Assembly: GCA_028023455.1 (NCBI GenBank)
Contig: JAQFVV010000030.1
Location: 7,902,876-7,966,875 of the forward strand
Source of the DNA: Epiperipatus broadwayi
Taxonomy: Eukaryota; Onychophora; Udeonychophora; Euonychophora; Peripatidae
Length of the DNA stretch: 64,000 nucleotides
Direction of reading: 5' to 3'
In this document: in pieces, positions 11,335 to 21,830 of the stretch
How the letters are laid out: the number at the start of each line of letters is the position of its first letter
Position numbering within the stretch: the stretch's first letter is position 1
Position numbers and translations under genes: made by a program
Notes under the pieces: model-generated
Database searches by the model: none
Told to the model about the DNA's origin: nothing
What the model saw: only the letters and a program-made list of their open reading frames with translations

Positions 11335-14145
11335 TTAGGTACTTACAACTGCAGATCACTTTCAAGTGAAGGAAGATTGCAAGAATTAGAAGAAGAACTG
11401 TCTTATATTAAATGGGACATTATTGGACTTTGTGAAGTTAGAAGAAAAGGAGAAGAAACAATTGATTTAAAAAGTGGACATATACTCTATTATAAAGGCA
11501 CACATATTGGAAATACAAGTGGAGTAGGATTCATTATAAATAAAAAGCGGAAGAACAATATTGTGGAGATTGATGGTGTATCAAACAGAGTGGCAAGATT
11601 AGTTATACAACTTAATAGCAGATACCAAATGCAGATAATTCAGGTTTATGCCCCAACAAGTTCTCATAGTGATGAAGTAGTAGAAGATTTTTATATGGAT
11701 GTACAAAAGGCTTTTGATCAGAATAAACATTTTAAAATTGTTATGGGAGACTTTAATGCTAGAATTGGTAGACAAATGAAAGACGAAATTACTGTAGGTA
11801 ATTTTGGTTATGGTAATAGAAATGAGAGAGGACATAGACTTGTGGAGTTTGCAGAAAAAGAAAAACTTTATATTATGAATTCATTTTTTGAGAAAAATGT
11901 TAAAAGGAAATGGACATGGAAGCATCCAAATGAAGGTACAGCAGAATTGGATTATATTTTGACTAACAGAAAATACATATTTCAAGATTGTAATGTTCTT
12001 AATAAATTTAACACAGGAAGTGATCATCGATTAGTAAGGTGTAAGTTACATGTTAACGTAAAACTAGAGAGACAAAAATTATTAAGAAAAACAATATTTA
12101 CAATTGATATTCCTAATCTTCAGAAACAATCTAATGAATTTAAATTGGAACTTACAAATAGGTTTCAAGTGTTAGGAGATTTTGAACATGATTCAGATTT
12201 GAATGAAATTAATATGAAAATAACTGATACCCTTTTAAAAACTGCAACAAACATAGCTGGTACAAAAAAGCAGCAATTGACTAATAAAATTTCTACTGAG
12301 ACTAGAGAATTTATGAAGAAAAGAAGGAATATGAAGATATACAAAAATGATGTATTAAAAAGAATTGAATATCTCGAATTTTGTAAAATGGTACGGAAAA
12401 GATTTGAAAATGATATAAGAAAGTATAACTGTGAAATAGCAAGGAAAGCTGTAGAAGAAAATAAAAGTCTCAAAAATGTTAAACAACATTTTGGTATTGG
12501 TAGGAAATTTATATCTGCAATAAGAAAAAAAGATGGAATTATTACTAAAAAGAGAGATGACATCATGAAATTGGTAGAAGATTTTTATCAAGAATTATAT
12601 AGTAATAAAGAACAAGTACCTCCTATATCTATTGCATCTTCCGAATTGCCCAGAATTTTAAATGAAGAAGTGAGACATGCAGTTAAGTGTATGAAGAAAG
12701 GAAAGGCTCCAGGAAATGATGGAATTATAATTGATATATTAAAAGAAGCAGGTGAAGAAATAGAAACAATTTTAGCAAAGTTATATACCAAATGTCTAAA
12801 TGATAAAGATGTACAGGAAGATTGGAAGAATGCAGTAATAATATTAATATTTAAAAAAAGTGATAAAGAAGATATTAGAAATTACAGACCTATCAGCCTT
12901 TTATCAGTTTTATATAAAATTTTTACAAAGATAATTACAACTCGTCTACAGAGAACTTTGGGTTTCCACCAACCAAGAGAACAAGCTGGATTTAAAAGTG
13001 GTTTTAGTACAATAGATCATAACCAGGTATTGAGAGAAGTCATAGAAAGGACAAACAAATATGAGTTGTCATTATGTTTTGGATTTGTAGATTATGAAAA
13101 GGCATTTGATTCTATACACATTTCTTCAGTGATTAAAGCATTGGATCATCAAGGTGTAGATCCAGGATATTGTCATATTTTAAAGAATATTTATAAAAAT
13201 GCAACAGCAACAATTAGATTACATAATGATACTGGAAAAATCAACATTGAGAAAGGTGTAAGACAAGGTGACTCCATATCTCCAAAACTCTTTACAGCAG
13301 TGCTGCAAGAAGTATTTTGTGCATTAAAATGGGAAACTAAAGGAGCGAAAGTAAATGGAGAGTATTTAAGTCATTTAGATTTCGCAGATGATGTAGTTGT
13401 TTTTGCAAATAATGCTTCCGAGCTGCAGGAAATGTTGCAGGAGTTAGCAGATGAAAGTAGAAAAGTAGGACTAAAGATAAATGTTAAAAAGACTAAAGTA
13501 ATGTTTAATCGATTTGCTCATAATATGAAAATAAAGATTGATTATGAAGAATTAGAAGAAGTTAACAGTTACAAATACCTTGGTCAGATTATTAATACAG
13601 ATGGAAACATAATGGAGGAAATTAATCATAGAATTAAACTTGGTTGGAGTGCTTTTGGTAGAAATAACTTGACACTAAAAGGAAATATGCCTATGTGTTT
13701 GAAAAGGATGGTTTTTAACAAATGTGTTTTACCAGTTCTTACCTATGGATCTGATACTTGGACACTTAATGGAAGAGCAATACAGAGACTTCAGACCACT
13801 CAAAGAAGTATGGAGAGATATATGTTGGGAATAACAAGAAGAGATCGAAAACGCAATGTATGGGTAAGACAACAAACAGGTGTTACTGACCTTATTGAAA
13901 AAATTAAAAGATTGAAATGGAGTTGGGCTGGACGTATTGCTAGAAGAGATGATAATAGATGGACATTTGAAATTTTAAACTGGATTCCAAGAGATTGTAA
14001 AAGACCCAGAAAGAGTCCACATGTGAGATGGATGGATGAAATAAGAAAATGTGCAGGGGTGTTGTGGAGAAGAGAAGCTAAAGATCGGAGAAGATGGATT
14101 AAACTTGGAGAGACCTTCATCCTGCAGTGGATTGATAATGGTTAA
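11335..14145 (+). CDS. RTE-type LINE polyprotein: APE endonuclease + reverse transcriptase
   Basis: One unbroken frame (stop TAA at 14143) encodes the replication protein of a non-LTR retrotransposon that nicks target DNA and primes reverse transcription there. The domain begins at GTYNCRSLSSEGRLQEL (11338 on), upstream of the first alternative start; a stop at 11332 and no in-frame ATG mean the true start is unclear. Numbering from 11377: endonuclease motifs LCEVRR (about 18), GDFNARIG (about 124), LDYILTNR, and GSDHR (about 214). RT: NYRPISLLS, QAGFKSGFST, motif A FVDYEKAFDS (Asp 572), motif B GVRQGDSISPKLF, motif C FADD (Asp 671-672), then YKYLGQIIN. The C-terminus contains RWMDEIRKCAG. 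All catalytic residues I can check are present and length is about normal for RTE, so this is a young, possibly mobile copy. A 5'-truncated relative lies at 57.2-57.5 kb. Confidence 0.93.
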   Translation, partial: LGTYNCRSLSSEGRLQELEEELSYIKWDIIGLCEVRRKGEETIDLKSGHILYYKGTHIGNTSGVGFIINKKRKNNIVEIDGVSNRVARLVIQLNSRYQMQIIQVYAPTSSHSDEVVEDFYMDVQKAFDQNKHFKIVMGDFNARIGRQMKDEITVGNFGYGNRNERGHRLVEFAEKEKLYIMNSFFEKNVKRKWTWKHPNEGTAELDYILTNRKYIFQDCNVLNKFNTGSDHRLVRCKLHVNVKLERQKLLRKTIFTIDIPNLQKQSNEFKLELTNRFQVLGDFEHDSDLNEINMKITDTLLKTATNIAGTKKQQLTNKISTETREFMKKRRNMKIYKNDVLKRIEYLEFCKMVRKRFENDIRKYNCEIARKAVEENKSLKNVKQHFGIGRKFISAIRKKDGIITKKRDDIMKLVEDFYQELYSNKEQVPPISIASSELPRILNEEVRHAVKCMKKGKAPGNDGIIIDILKEAGEEIETILAKLYTKCLNDKDVQEDWKNAVIILIFKKSDKEDIRNYRPISLLSVLYKIFTKIITTRLQRTLGFHQPREQAGFKSGFSTIDHNQVLREVIERTNKYELSLCFGFVDYEKAFDSIHISSVIKALDHQGVDPGYCHILKNIYKNATATIRLHNDTGKINIEKGVRQGDSISPKLFTAVLQEVFCALKWETKGAKVNGEYLSHLDFADDVVVFANNASELQEMLQELADESRKVGLKINVKKTKVMFNRFAHNMKIKIDYEELEEVNSYKYLGQIINTDGNIMEEINHRIKLGWSAFGRNNLTLKGNMPMCLKRMVFNKCVLPVLTYGSDTWTLNGRAIQRLQTTQRSMERYMLGITRRDRKRNVWVRQQTGVTDLIEKIKRLKWSWAGRIARRDDNRWTFEILNWIPRDCKRPRKSPHVRWMDEIRKCAGVLWRREAKDRRRWIKLGETFILQWIDNG

Positions 14146-14166
14146 TAATGATGATGATGAATGAAT
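14143..14166 (+). repeat. TGA/ATGA-rich 3' tail of the RTE-type LINE
   Basis: The stop codon is followed almost at once by taatgatgatgatga and atga repeats. A very short 3' UTR ending in a simple repeat instead of poly-A is characteristic of RTE-clade elements, and supports this as the true 3' end. Confidence 0.8.
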
Positions 14167-14615
14167 AGTGAGTTTTTCTGTAAATGATTTTTTTTTCCCA
14201 AGAACTGTTAGTATTATTTTGCTGGTGTCATTGTGGAAATAAATTTGTGTTAAGTATTTTTTATATGTAAATCAATATATTTATATTTTCTAAATTTATG
14301 TAGATTAATGTTCATTATTATTGTTTTTTAATAAATTATTTTTAAAAAAATATGATATCTAAACACTTATCAGTTTAAATTTTGAAATTGTTCTGTTTAT
14401 TAATGGGAGGAAAATAATGCTTCCAGAGTAGCTAACACATTATCAAGAAATCTATTGATTTTCTACTTCATGTATTTGATCTTCTCTCAAAAAGAGGGAA
14501 ATTTTAATACATATTTAAACTTAAAAATTAAAGTTAATTATGAGTTTTATATAAATTTATTTCATTATAAATTATTAACTTTTTTATGTATATATATATT
14601 TTTTCATGTGTCATA

Positions 14616-14693
14616 GCATCGGCGGGAAGCGAACCTGCTAACCCGGGACAACGGCTTGTAAGGCGGCTGTGCTGAGCCCTCAACCACCAACGC
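14616..14693 (-). ncRNA. tRNA-like sequence (tRNA pseudogene or SINE head)
   Basis: Seventy-eight bp, tRNA-sized. On the minus strand the ends GCGTTGG and CCGATGC form seven acceptor pairs (two G-U). A B-box-like GGTTCGCTTCC sits in a T-arm with one mismatch, and an A-box-like TGGTTGAGGG is near the start. A CTTACAA loop would give anticodon UAC (Val), but I cannot fold a good anticodon stem, so a functional tRNA is unlikely. It is GC-rich in AT-rich surroundings and followed by T runs, which fits a tRNA-derived SINE or pseudogene. Confidence 0.55.
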
Positions 14694-14913
14694 TTGACTT
14701 TTTGCATATATTTGAGACAACATTTCTAGCAACTATTGCTGAAATAGTTGGTGGTTATATATATATGAGTAGATATTTTTAATGAGGGCAATGTAATTTG
14801 TTACATATGACCTTTATTATAAAAATAATAAACAATAAAATAATTATAGTCATTTACTTATTATTTCTATAAATGTAACTGTTAAATAACTAAATGTGTG
14901 AGTTTATATATGT

Positions 14914-15110
14914 AATAAGATCAGATATTTTACGGTAATATCTCCACACTAAAACTCAATATATTTATATTATTCTATTTATTTCTATACTTAGCGCTTT
15001 CGAAGGAACGAAGCCTTCATTTTCAAAGCGAAGTATAGAAATAAATAGAATAATATAAATATATTGAGTTTTAGTGTGGTGATATTATTGTAAAATATCT
15101 GATCTTATTA
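14914..15110. repeat. Near-perfect foldback (80-bp arms), MITE-like
   Basis: The left arm, starting taataagatcagatatttta at 14914, is repeated inverted and ends at 15110. I count about three mismatches over 80 bp. The roughly 35-bp centre carries gcgctttcgaagg...cctt and can itself form a small hairpin. There is no coding capacity. It is either a short inverted-repeat transposon or the inverted terminal part of a larger element. Arms this similar suggest recent origin or gene conversion. Confidence 0.85.
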
Positions 15111-15119
15111 TTTTTATAT

Positions 15120-16800
15120 GTTTTGTATTTTTGATTTTATAAATCTATTTTTTTACAATAGAAATAATAGTTATTGCTATTATTATTTTGAATTAAAATG
15201 TCAAAATATAATCATATTGTTCTAATTATTTTATAGAGAAAGGCATAAGTCTTTAAATACAGTATTTATTATTTCTGATTATTTTAGATTCAAATTTTAT
15301 TTTTATTGGTTGATATTGGTGTATTTATTATTTATTCTGCCTATTATAACTGAACATTTATAATCTGTTCATTTATTATCTGTTTAACTTATTTGTATTT
15401 TGTTGTAATTATAATACAATTATAGTGAGAAAAACAAACAAACAAATCAAACATGCAGAAAATACAGCTTTGCAAATACAATATAAAAGTATGATTACCT
15501 TATATGTTGAATGAATTTACAAATAATGAAGTTTAATAATTAAATCTAGTTTTATTCTAATTTCTATTATTTTATTGGAATTAAAATTTATAAAGAAAAA
15601 AAATATCATTTCTTTTTTACTTAAGTCTAACATAAATTATTATATTTGATATAATAATGTAGAAGTAAATGTCCTGATAAAATATTTTTCATTATTTGTC
15701 AGATTATATATTACAAAGCTATTTCTATATATTTAATATAACTGAATATTTAAACAAGTATTCTTTGGTAGTTTATCTATAGTTACATAGAGTTATGGTA
15801 ATGTTGGCAACCTAATCTGTATTATAAGGTAATGAATGTTAATACTCATGTAAACAAAATCTCTGGTTAATAATGCTGAATTATATATCTTTAGGATGTG
15901 AATAAAACAGAAGTAATAATTGGTTAACCAGAAAAGGATAAAATATTAATAATCAATTATTAAAATGTAGTCAAAACCTTTCATGATTTCTTGTTTGATC
16001 ATGACGTAATAATAAGAAATATAAAAATTATCACTACATTTTTATTCATATATATGTCAGGTAGTACAGCTTTAAATAGCTCACTTTTGAGGCAAAAATT
16101 TCTACTAGGTCATCTCCATGGAGGTTAATGAAAGGTAAGATACTCATCTGACTGATGGTTTCATTTCTTGTTTTATCTTCTCATCAAATTGCTTTTTCTA
16201 ACAATTATTGGATGTTTAAATAAGTTGATTATAGAGAAAAAATTATAAGCTTGTTTGGAAAGTATCAGTTGATTAAAAATAATCTATGCTGATTTGAATA
16301 ATGGGCTGTAAATATGGAGAGTGGATATATTGCATCCAATTATCTAAATACTGGAATATGTAAATCAGCTTATTTACATATTAACATTAGCCACTATAAA
16401 ACAGCATATAGACTGATGATTATTGTGCATTGCACCAAAGTGTATTAAGCTGAATGGAAAACCAAAAACCTAGAAGAAAGAATAATTATATACTTCATTA
16501 AGTTTATCAACATATATTTCCAAAATTTATTATGTATATTCATGTACTGTCATATTTTTTCGTCAGTATTTTTTATTGATTTGGGTATTTCTTTATTGTT
16601 GGATGTTAGAATTCAAAAGCTTTTTAATCATTGTACTTTAGAATCAAACAATAAGTCTTGCTATTGATGGTAATTTGTCAGTATTTGACATATCTTGACA
16701 TTTGTAATCAATGAGTTTTAATACAGCAGTTAATAAGCTATTTCTCCTGGATGAGCAGAAAAAAGTAGTTTTTTTATTATTGAATTATATAAATGCAATT
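15120..16800. other. AT-rich stretch, nothing recognised
   Basis: Low-complexity AT-rich sequence between two foldback elements. I see no ORF with motifs, no RNA gene and no repeat shared with the rest of the window. Confidence 0.5.
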
Positions 16801-16811
16801 TATCCATTCTC

Positions 16812-17982
16812 CTTTGAATACTTTTTAGCAAAAAACCTTTTATTGTACATATATTCATGCATAGTTTTATGTTTCGACTGTCTTGCAGTCTTCCTCAGAG
16901 CTATGATATAATGAACAAAATAAAACACATAACTAAATAATACCATAAAAAACATAAACAATAAAATTAAATTAAAAAAACTAAAAAACAAATATAACAA
17001 ACACAATAAAACTGAAATAAATATATTCAAACCCAAATAAAATAATCCAGTTAATATATAAATTATACATGAGTATTCCTGATTGTATATATACATATTC
17101 ATGAACAACTGTTAATTTAAATATATTATTCATTTTTATTATTCTTCATAATCTCCTAATTACTTCAATTCCTTATAAACTTAAACTTGAGTTTTATTAG
17201 ATCCATCTTAATCAAATACTTAATAATTTTATTTTCATACAATTCTCAGTCAACTTTAATTCATTTATTAATATTCTTTTCAATTTTCAAATCATATAAT
17301 ATCTATTATTTTCTTATTTATTCTTCTGTTATTTAAAGAAAAGAAAAAAAAACATTTTTTTTTACTTTTAAAAAATTAAAGTAAAAGTGGGTATGTTAAA
17401 AGATTATAATATTTATAGTTTTTAGATATTAAAAAAAGAAAAATGTAAAATATTATTAATAACAAAAGAATGAATAAGAAAATAATCAATATTATATGAT
17501 TTTAAAATTAAAAAGAATATTAATAAATGAATTAAAGTTGACTGAGAATTATATGAAAATAAAAATATTAAGTATTTGATTAAGATGGATCTAATAAAAC
17601 TCAAGTTTAAGTTTATAAGGAATTGAAGTAATTAGGAGATTATTAAGAATAATAAAAATGAATAATATATTTAAATTAACAGTTGTTCATGAATATGTAT
17701 ATATACAGTCAGGAATACTCATGTATAATTTATATATTAACTGGATTATTTTATTTGGGTTTGATTATATTTATTTCAGTTTTATTATGTTTTGTTATAT
17801 TTTATGTTGTTTTTTAGTTTCTTTAATTTTATTGTTTACATTTTTTATGGTATTATTTATATAATGTATTTTATTTTGTTTATTATATCATAGCTTTGAA
17901 GAAGGCTGCAGCACAATCAAAACATAAGATGTTTATGAATATATATACCATAAAAGGTTTTTTGCTAAAAAAATGTTCAAAG
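16812..17982. repeat. Giant inverted repeat, arms about 520 bp, spacer about 130 bp
   Basis: The left arm (16812-17332) is repeated in reverse complement at 17460-17982, from the outer ctttgaa/ttcaaag ends to the inner boundary. Divergence is modest (roughly 10-15% by eye). Both arms carry AT-rich frames that are merely mirror images of each other. The outer part of each arm carries a hammerhead-like core (see 16850-16915). Transcription of either strand would give a long double-stranded RNA hairpin. It may be two copies of one element (for example Penelope-like terminal sequence) inserted head to head, or a foldback transposon. Confidence 0.9.
16850..16915 (-). ncRNA. Hammerhead-like ribozyme core (family C), probably degenerate
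   Basis: On the minus strand: core CUGAGGA (16898-16892), a five-pair stem II GACUG/CAGUC with loop CAAGA, then GAAA (16875-16872), then an ACAU... stem III region. Distal stem I pairing exists (UCAU with AUGA), but bases next to the core do not pair well and the U16.1-H17 site is not clean. The mirror copy in the right arm (around 17893-17935) keeps a better stem III (ACAU/AUGU) but has lost the core C3 and G12. The two copies together suggest an ancestral hammerhead of the kind reported in Penelope-like elements. Activity of either copy is doubtful. Confidence 0.4.
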
Positions 17983-17999
17983 TAGATAGAGTAGATAAA

Positions 18000-19500
18000 T
18001 TGTTACATTTTTATTTACTATTGTTAAACTCACTCCACTCACAACTTTGACACCATCCACCTCAGATAAATGCAATAATGATTATTACTAATCATTTTCT
18101 AAACTAGTGATTATCTCTAGGGCAGATTGCCTTCATATAAGATATTATCACAAAATAAAGAAAGGTGGTGAATTTGGTAATATTTTATTGAATTGGTACA
18201 TTTACAGAAATAAACTGATATTTCAGTGGATTCATATTTTTTTGTTATTTCTTATATGACTGTAAATTCATTAATTTTACTGCACTGATATTTATATTTA
18301 AATTTGTATCATATGTAAACATAATTTTATTATGTTTCTATAGTTTATATTTTTTAACCAACTTGATAAAGGAATAAACTGTTTTTCTATAAAGTGTTTT
18401 TGTTATTTCTTATTTTTTGTGTGATTGAATTAGCATTATCAGAAGCACAACCGAGGAAAAGCTTGGAAAATGAAATTCTTATATAAAGGGAGACATAAGA
18501 ATGGCCTAAAATGGAATTCTCATATTCTTAATATAATATGCTCTGCATACTTTATCTTAATGATAGTAGTATAACTGTAAAATATGGACGAATAGTGGGA
18601 TATAAAGAATATGTAAAAAATATGTAAATAAGTAGATTTACATGACATACTTTTTAGAGTGGGGGAAACAGGATTCATTTTTGTTTATGGCATTTGGATT
18701 GTTGGCACTTTTCTTAATTTGTGCTTCAAAGCATTTAATACAAGTGCATAAGAAAAGATAAAATGTATAATAGAATTATAAGAATAATTATATGCATGTT
18801 AATGCATGCATTATTATATTTTTCATGATGGATATATATATTATTGGTAATCATAATTTTTCACTATTGATTTGCTCATTTGATCCATGAATGAGATACG
18901 GAATATTCGATATATAAAAATTGACCAGGGTGAAAAAAAGTTACCAACCACTACTTGAGTACATGCTTATAGTAAAAGTTAAGGATACAAAAATATCTAT
19001 TGTTTATTTAGGGAGTGAATTCAGTATTACTAACTATATTAATTAATTTGCTTTAAAAATAGATTAAATTGTAATGCTAGTCAAATCCTTAGATTAGGTG
19101 ATTCTCAAATTTCATCTGCAAAGTGCATATGATTTGCACAATGTCCAGCAGTCCACTTTTTTTTCATACTATCCAATATGATGACCCATGAATCAAAAAA
19201 AACCTAAGTGTTTTAACTCTGTTATTATTTGTATAGCTATAGAGATCTGATATTAAGCTAAAAAGTCATCTTGTAATGCTTTCATGAAGTCTTATATTTA
19301 AATTAGCATTTTATTAAGAATCATTATTTATGTAGACACTGAATTCTTCATCTTGAAAACAAACTCAGAAAGATACTTGATTTTTTTATACTATTAATAT
19401 AATTTAAACCAGCCCTTTGGGTAATGTATTATAAAAGTAGTACATTTATTATTTATTAGATTTTTGTCATCAAAAGATTTAAAACTTTCTATAAACATAT
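18000..19500. other. AT-rich stretch, nothing recognised
   Basis: AT-rich non-coding sequence with no convincing ORF, RNA or repeat. Confidence 0.5.
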
Positions 19501-19512
19501 ATATTATCATTT

Positions 19513-20110
19513 AAACCATTAAGCATCACATGATCACCGTCTCTTATACTAGCACATAATTGTTTATAAACAAGGCAAAACTCTCCATACAGTAGTGCCA
19601 CCCTGTGCCAACCAGAGTAATCAATGGATGCCAGAAGGCTTGTATATAAAATCGCTATCTAATGCCTACTCATCCAATATCCCCAGACTAGTTTCTGGCT
19701 TGTGGCCTTCGTCAGTGAGGAGCTTTGGATCTGAGAGCATTGCACCTAGATCTTAGGATCTAATGCCACCCTCCAGCAACCACCTTTTATCTCTACTTAA
19801 CTATAAAACTATGAGAATGAAATTGAAAACACAAATATTTTCAATCTAAGCTCAATAGCTTATATAGTCATATGGGTCTGAACTCAGTTCAGCACCCGTA
19901 CATTTTGGTGTCTTTGGCTCTTTAACAACCATAGCCACCACTATCCTATTAGGTAGGATTGGTGTTAAACCATTAAGCATCACATGGTCACGGATCTCTT
20001 ATACTAGCACATAATTATTTATAAACAAGGCAAAACTCTCCATGCATTCATTGATTACTCTGGTTGGCACAGGCTGGCACTACTGTATGGAGAGTTTTGC
20101 CTTGTTTATA
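19513..20110 (-). mobile_element. Hammerhead-bearing repeat, family B, copy 1 (454-bp direct repeat, inverted end)
   Basis: About 80 bp beginning aaaccattaagcatcacatg at 19513 recurs directly at 19967, a period of 454 bp. The second repeat runs into an inverted copy of 19567-19630 (at 20041-20110), so 20020-20110 is a near-palindrome with 26-bp arms (tttataaacaaggcaaaac...). A hammerhead ribozyme lies at 19672-19730 on the minus strand. Period-sized direct repeats around a ribozyme resemble retrozymes, which spread as RNA monomers made by tandem ribozymes. The second unit's ribozyme is missing here. A second family member is at 37.68 kb. Confidence 0.7.
19672..19730 (-). ncRNA. Type I hammerhead ribozyme, family B copy 1
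   Basis: Reading the minus strand: stem I 5' side AUCCAA-AGC-UCCUCA, then core CUGACGA (19715-19709), stem II GGC/GCC with loop CACAA, then GAAA (19695-19692). Stem III is the minimal palindrome ACUAGU, followed by C17 (GUC cleavage triplet) at 19686 and stem I 3' side UGGGGA-UA-UUGGAU. Stem I is two six-pair helices around an internal loop, as in natural type I hammerheads that use loop contacts. All invariant core bases are present. Weak point: the 10.1/11.1 pair is A-A. Predicted cleavage lies between 19686 and 19685. A two-base-loop stem III usually needs dimerisation for efficient cleavage in known examples. Confidence 0.78.
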
Positions 20111-20539
20111 TTATCATTTATGGTAAGTCTTCATTATTTAATCCATCTCGTTATTATAAACAATTAAGTCAAGTATTAAAAACCTTATCATAAAGTTGTG
20201 AAGTACGATGTCACACAGTCATAAATGACACAGTTTTGTTAACCTTGAAATGTTATTACATTTTGTTTTTTGAATTTTATTTAATATTTCGATTATTTTG
20301 ATATGATTGAGTAATTTTATAAAATTAAAAAATAGAATGCAATAGTATTGTGCAATGATGTACAAATTATTAGCCAAGATTATTAATTATGGTATGTTAA
20401 AAATAATAATTTTGTGTGCCTGAGTAAATTTGATTAAAGGGCAATAAGGTATAGAAAATAATCTAAAAAAAAAAAAAAAACAGGATTCAATTTTTAGTGC
20501 TTTGTTTTTATTATTTACATAAAGCTGCTGCTTCTGGAA

Positions 20540-21830
20540 AAAGGGAAACTGCCTGTTATCTATATTATGCTGATTGATAAAGCAGTCAAGCGTATATCAT
20601 TCATGGATGATCTTATCATTTTTCTCCTCTAAGAAGCATATTCCTTTATTTATTTCTATTTGGAAAATTTTATGACACACTATAACTTCAGTTTAACCTT
20701 AAAAAGTCACCCACATGTAGCATAATCTCTGGTAATAGTGTTTCTTCTCTCTTCACTGCTCCCTCATAATTTTCTTGGATTTCCTATTTTTAAGTCTGTG
20801 TTATGAGAACATCTATTCAAAATTCTAAAATATAACTAAGTCCTTGTCTAAAGCCTGTCTTTCCCTTCATGCAAAAGTCTCTCTTATCCTGATTTTTCCA
20901 AAAATGACTTACTACATGCCCATTATTAACTATACTAATGCTTTCAAGAAAAACATAGAAAAAAATTAATTTGCTTTGCTATAAACTGATTTGGAATAAA
21001 AGAGTTATTGCAATCAGTATTAGAACCTTATGGAAGCATACCAAACTCAATGATCTCTCCCTTCACTTGATCCCTACCTTTTATTTTCAGAGTCATCTCT
21101 AATTACCCTAATGTTGTGAAATTTGTTCTAGTCACCCCTACTGATAAGCCTCCACCCAATAAAGTTATTTTTTTTTTCAATCTTAATCAAATCCATTACT
21201 GCTTATTTTGATCTTAATAATCATATATTCTCTAGAAAAATATGTTTTGGGTGACTTACAACATGATTTATAGTGCTAATCAACCTCAACCACCCCCATT
21301 TCTTCTTATTATCACCAATGAATGGATAATAAAAAAAATCAAATTCTGATATTTAGAACCAAAATACAATATTTCCTTATCAAAATCAATTTAGATGCTC
21401 TCCCTACTAGCCATTTCTTATCACAGAGAATAGTGCATGCTAATAGTGACTCCCTTTATTCTCTTTGTCATAAGTCTGAAGAAACAATAAATCATTTTGT
21501 GTTCCAATGTCCTGCTCTTCTTATCTATAGAAGTATCATTAAATCAATTACTAAATCATGAACTTTTTGTATTTCTACTCTCATTGATAGCATGAAGTGA
21601 GGCCTTTCCCTTCAATTAGGATTACAATTTTCCTTATGTTTACTCTTTGATTCCTAAGATGCCATTTTTGCTTCAATCTTTCATCTAAAAAATTATAGGC
21701 ACTGTTTTGCAATAAAATTTCAAAAATTAAAAACAAAGACAGGGCTTTTGCCCCTCCTGACATTGTTAATGCTACATGGAGTCTGATCTCATTTCTGACC
21801 CCATTATAAGTAAATAATTTTTTGCCCCCT
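20540..21830 (+). pseudogene. Decayed LINE copy 2 (same family as 1-1830)
   Basis: Frameshifted RT relic. Motif C is read as SFMDDLIIFLL at about 20600-20632, preceded by a weak IMLIDKAVK block. A thumb-like segment (LSKACLSLHAK, then TYYMPIINYTN) lies at about 20843-20940. A C-terminal knuckle C-x2-C...H...C is at about 21460-21515 (YSLCHKSEETINHFVFQC), and the end reads VNATWSLISFLTPL near 21765-21808. The order and signatures match the copies at 1 kb, 31.4 kb and 35 kb. Everything upstream of the palm is missing or unrecognisable. Confidence 0.75.

Noticed and set aside
12165-12591. Minus-strand frames of 78-133 codons inside the RTE element
   Set aside because: Antisense shadows of the intact endonuclease/RT frame.
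14616-14693. Functional tRNA-Val (UAC) gene
   Set aside because: The acceptor pairs, but no good anticodon stem forms and the T-arm has a mismatch, so it is kept as tRNA-like only.
16403-16440. CTGATGA followed by a GTGCATTGCAC hairpin, hammerhead-like
   Set aside because: The GAAA that must follow stem II is absent (CAAAG instead), and no stem I or cleavage site can be drawn.
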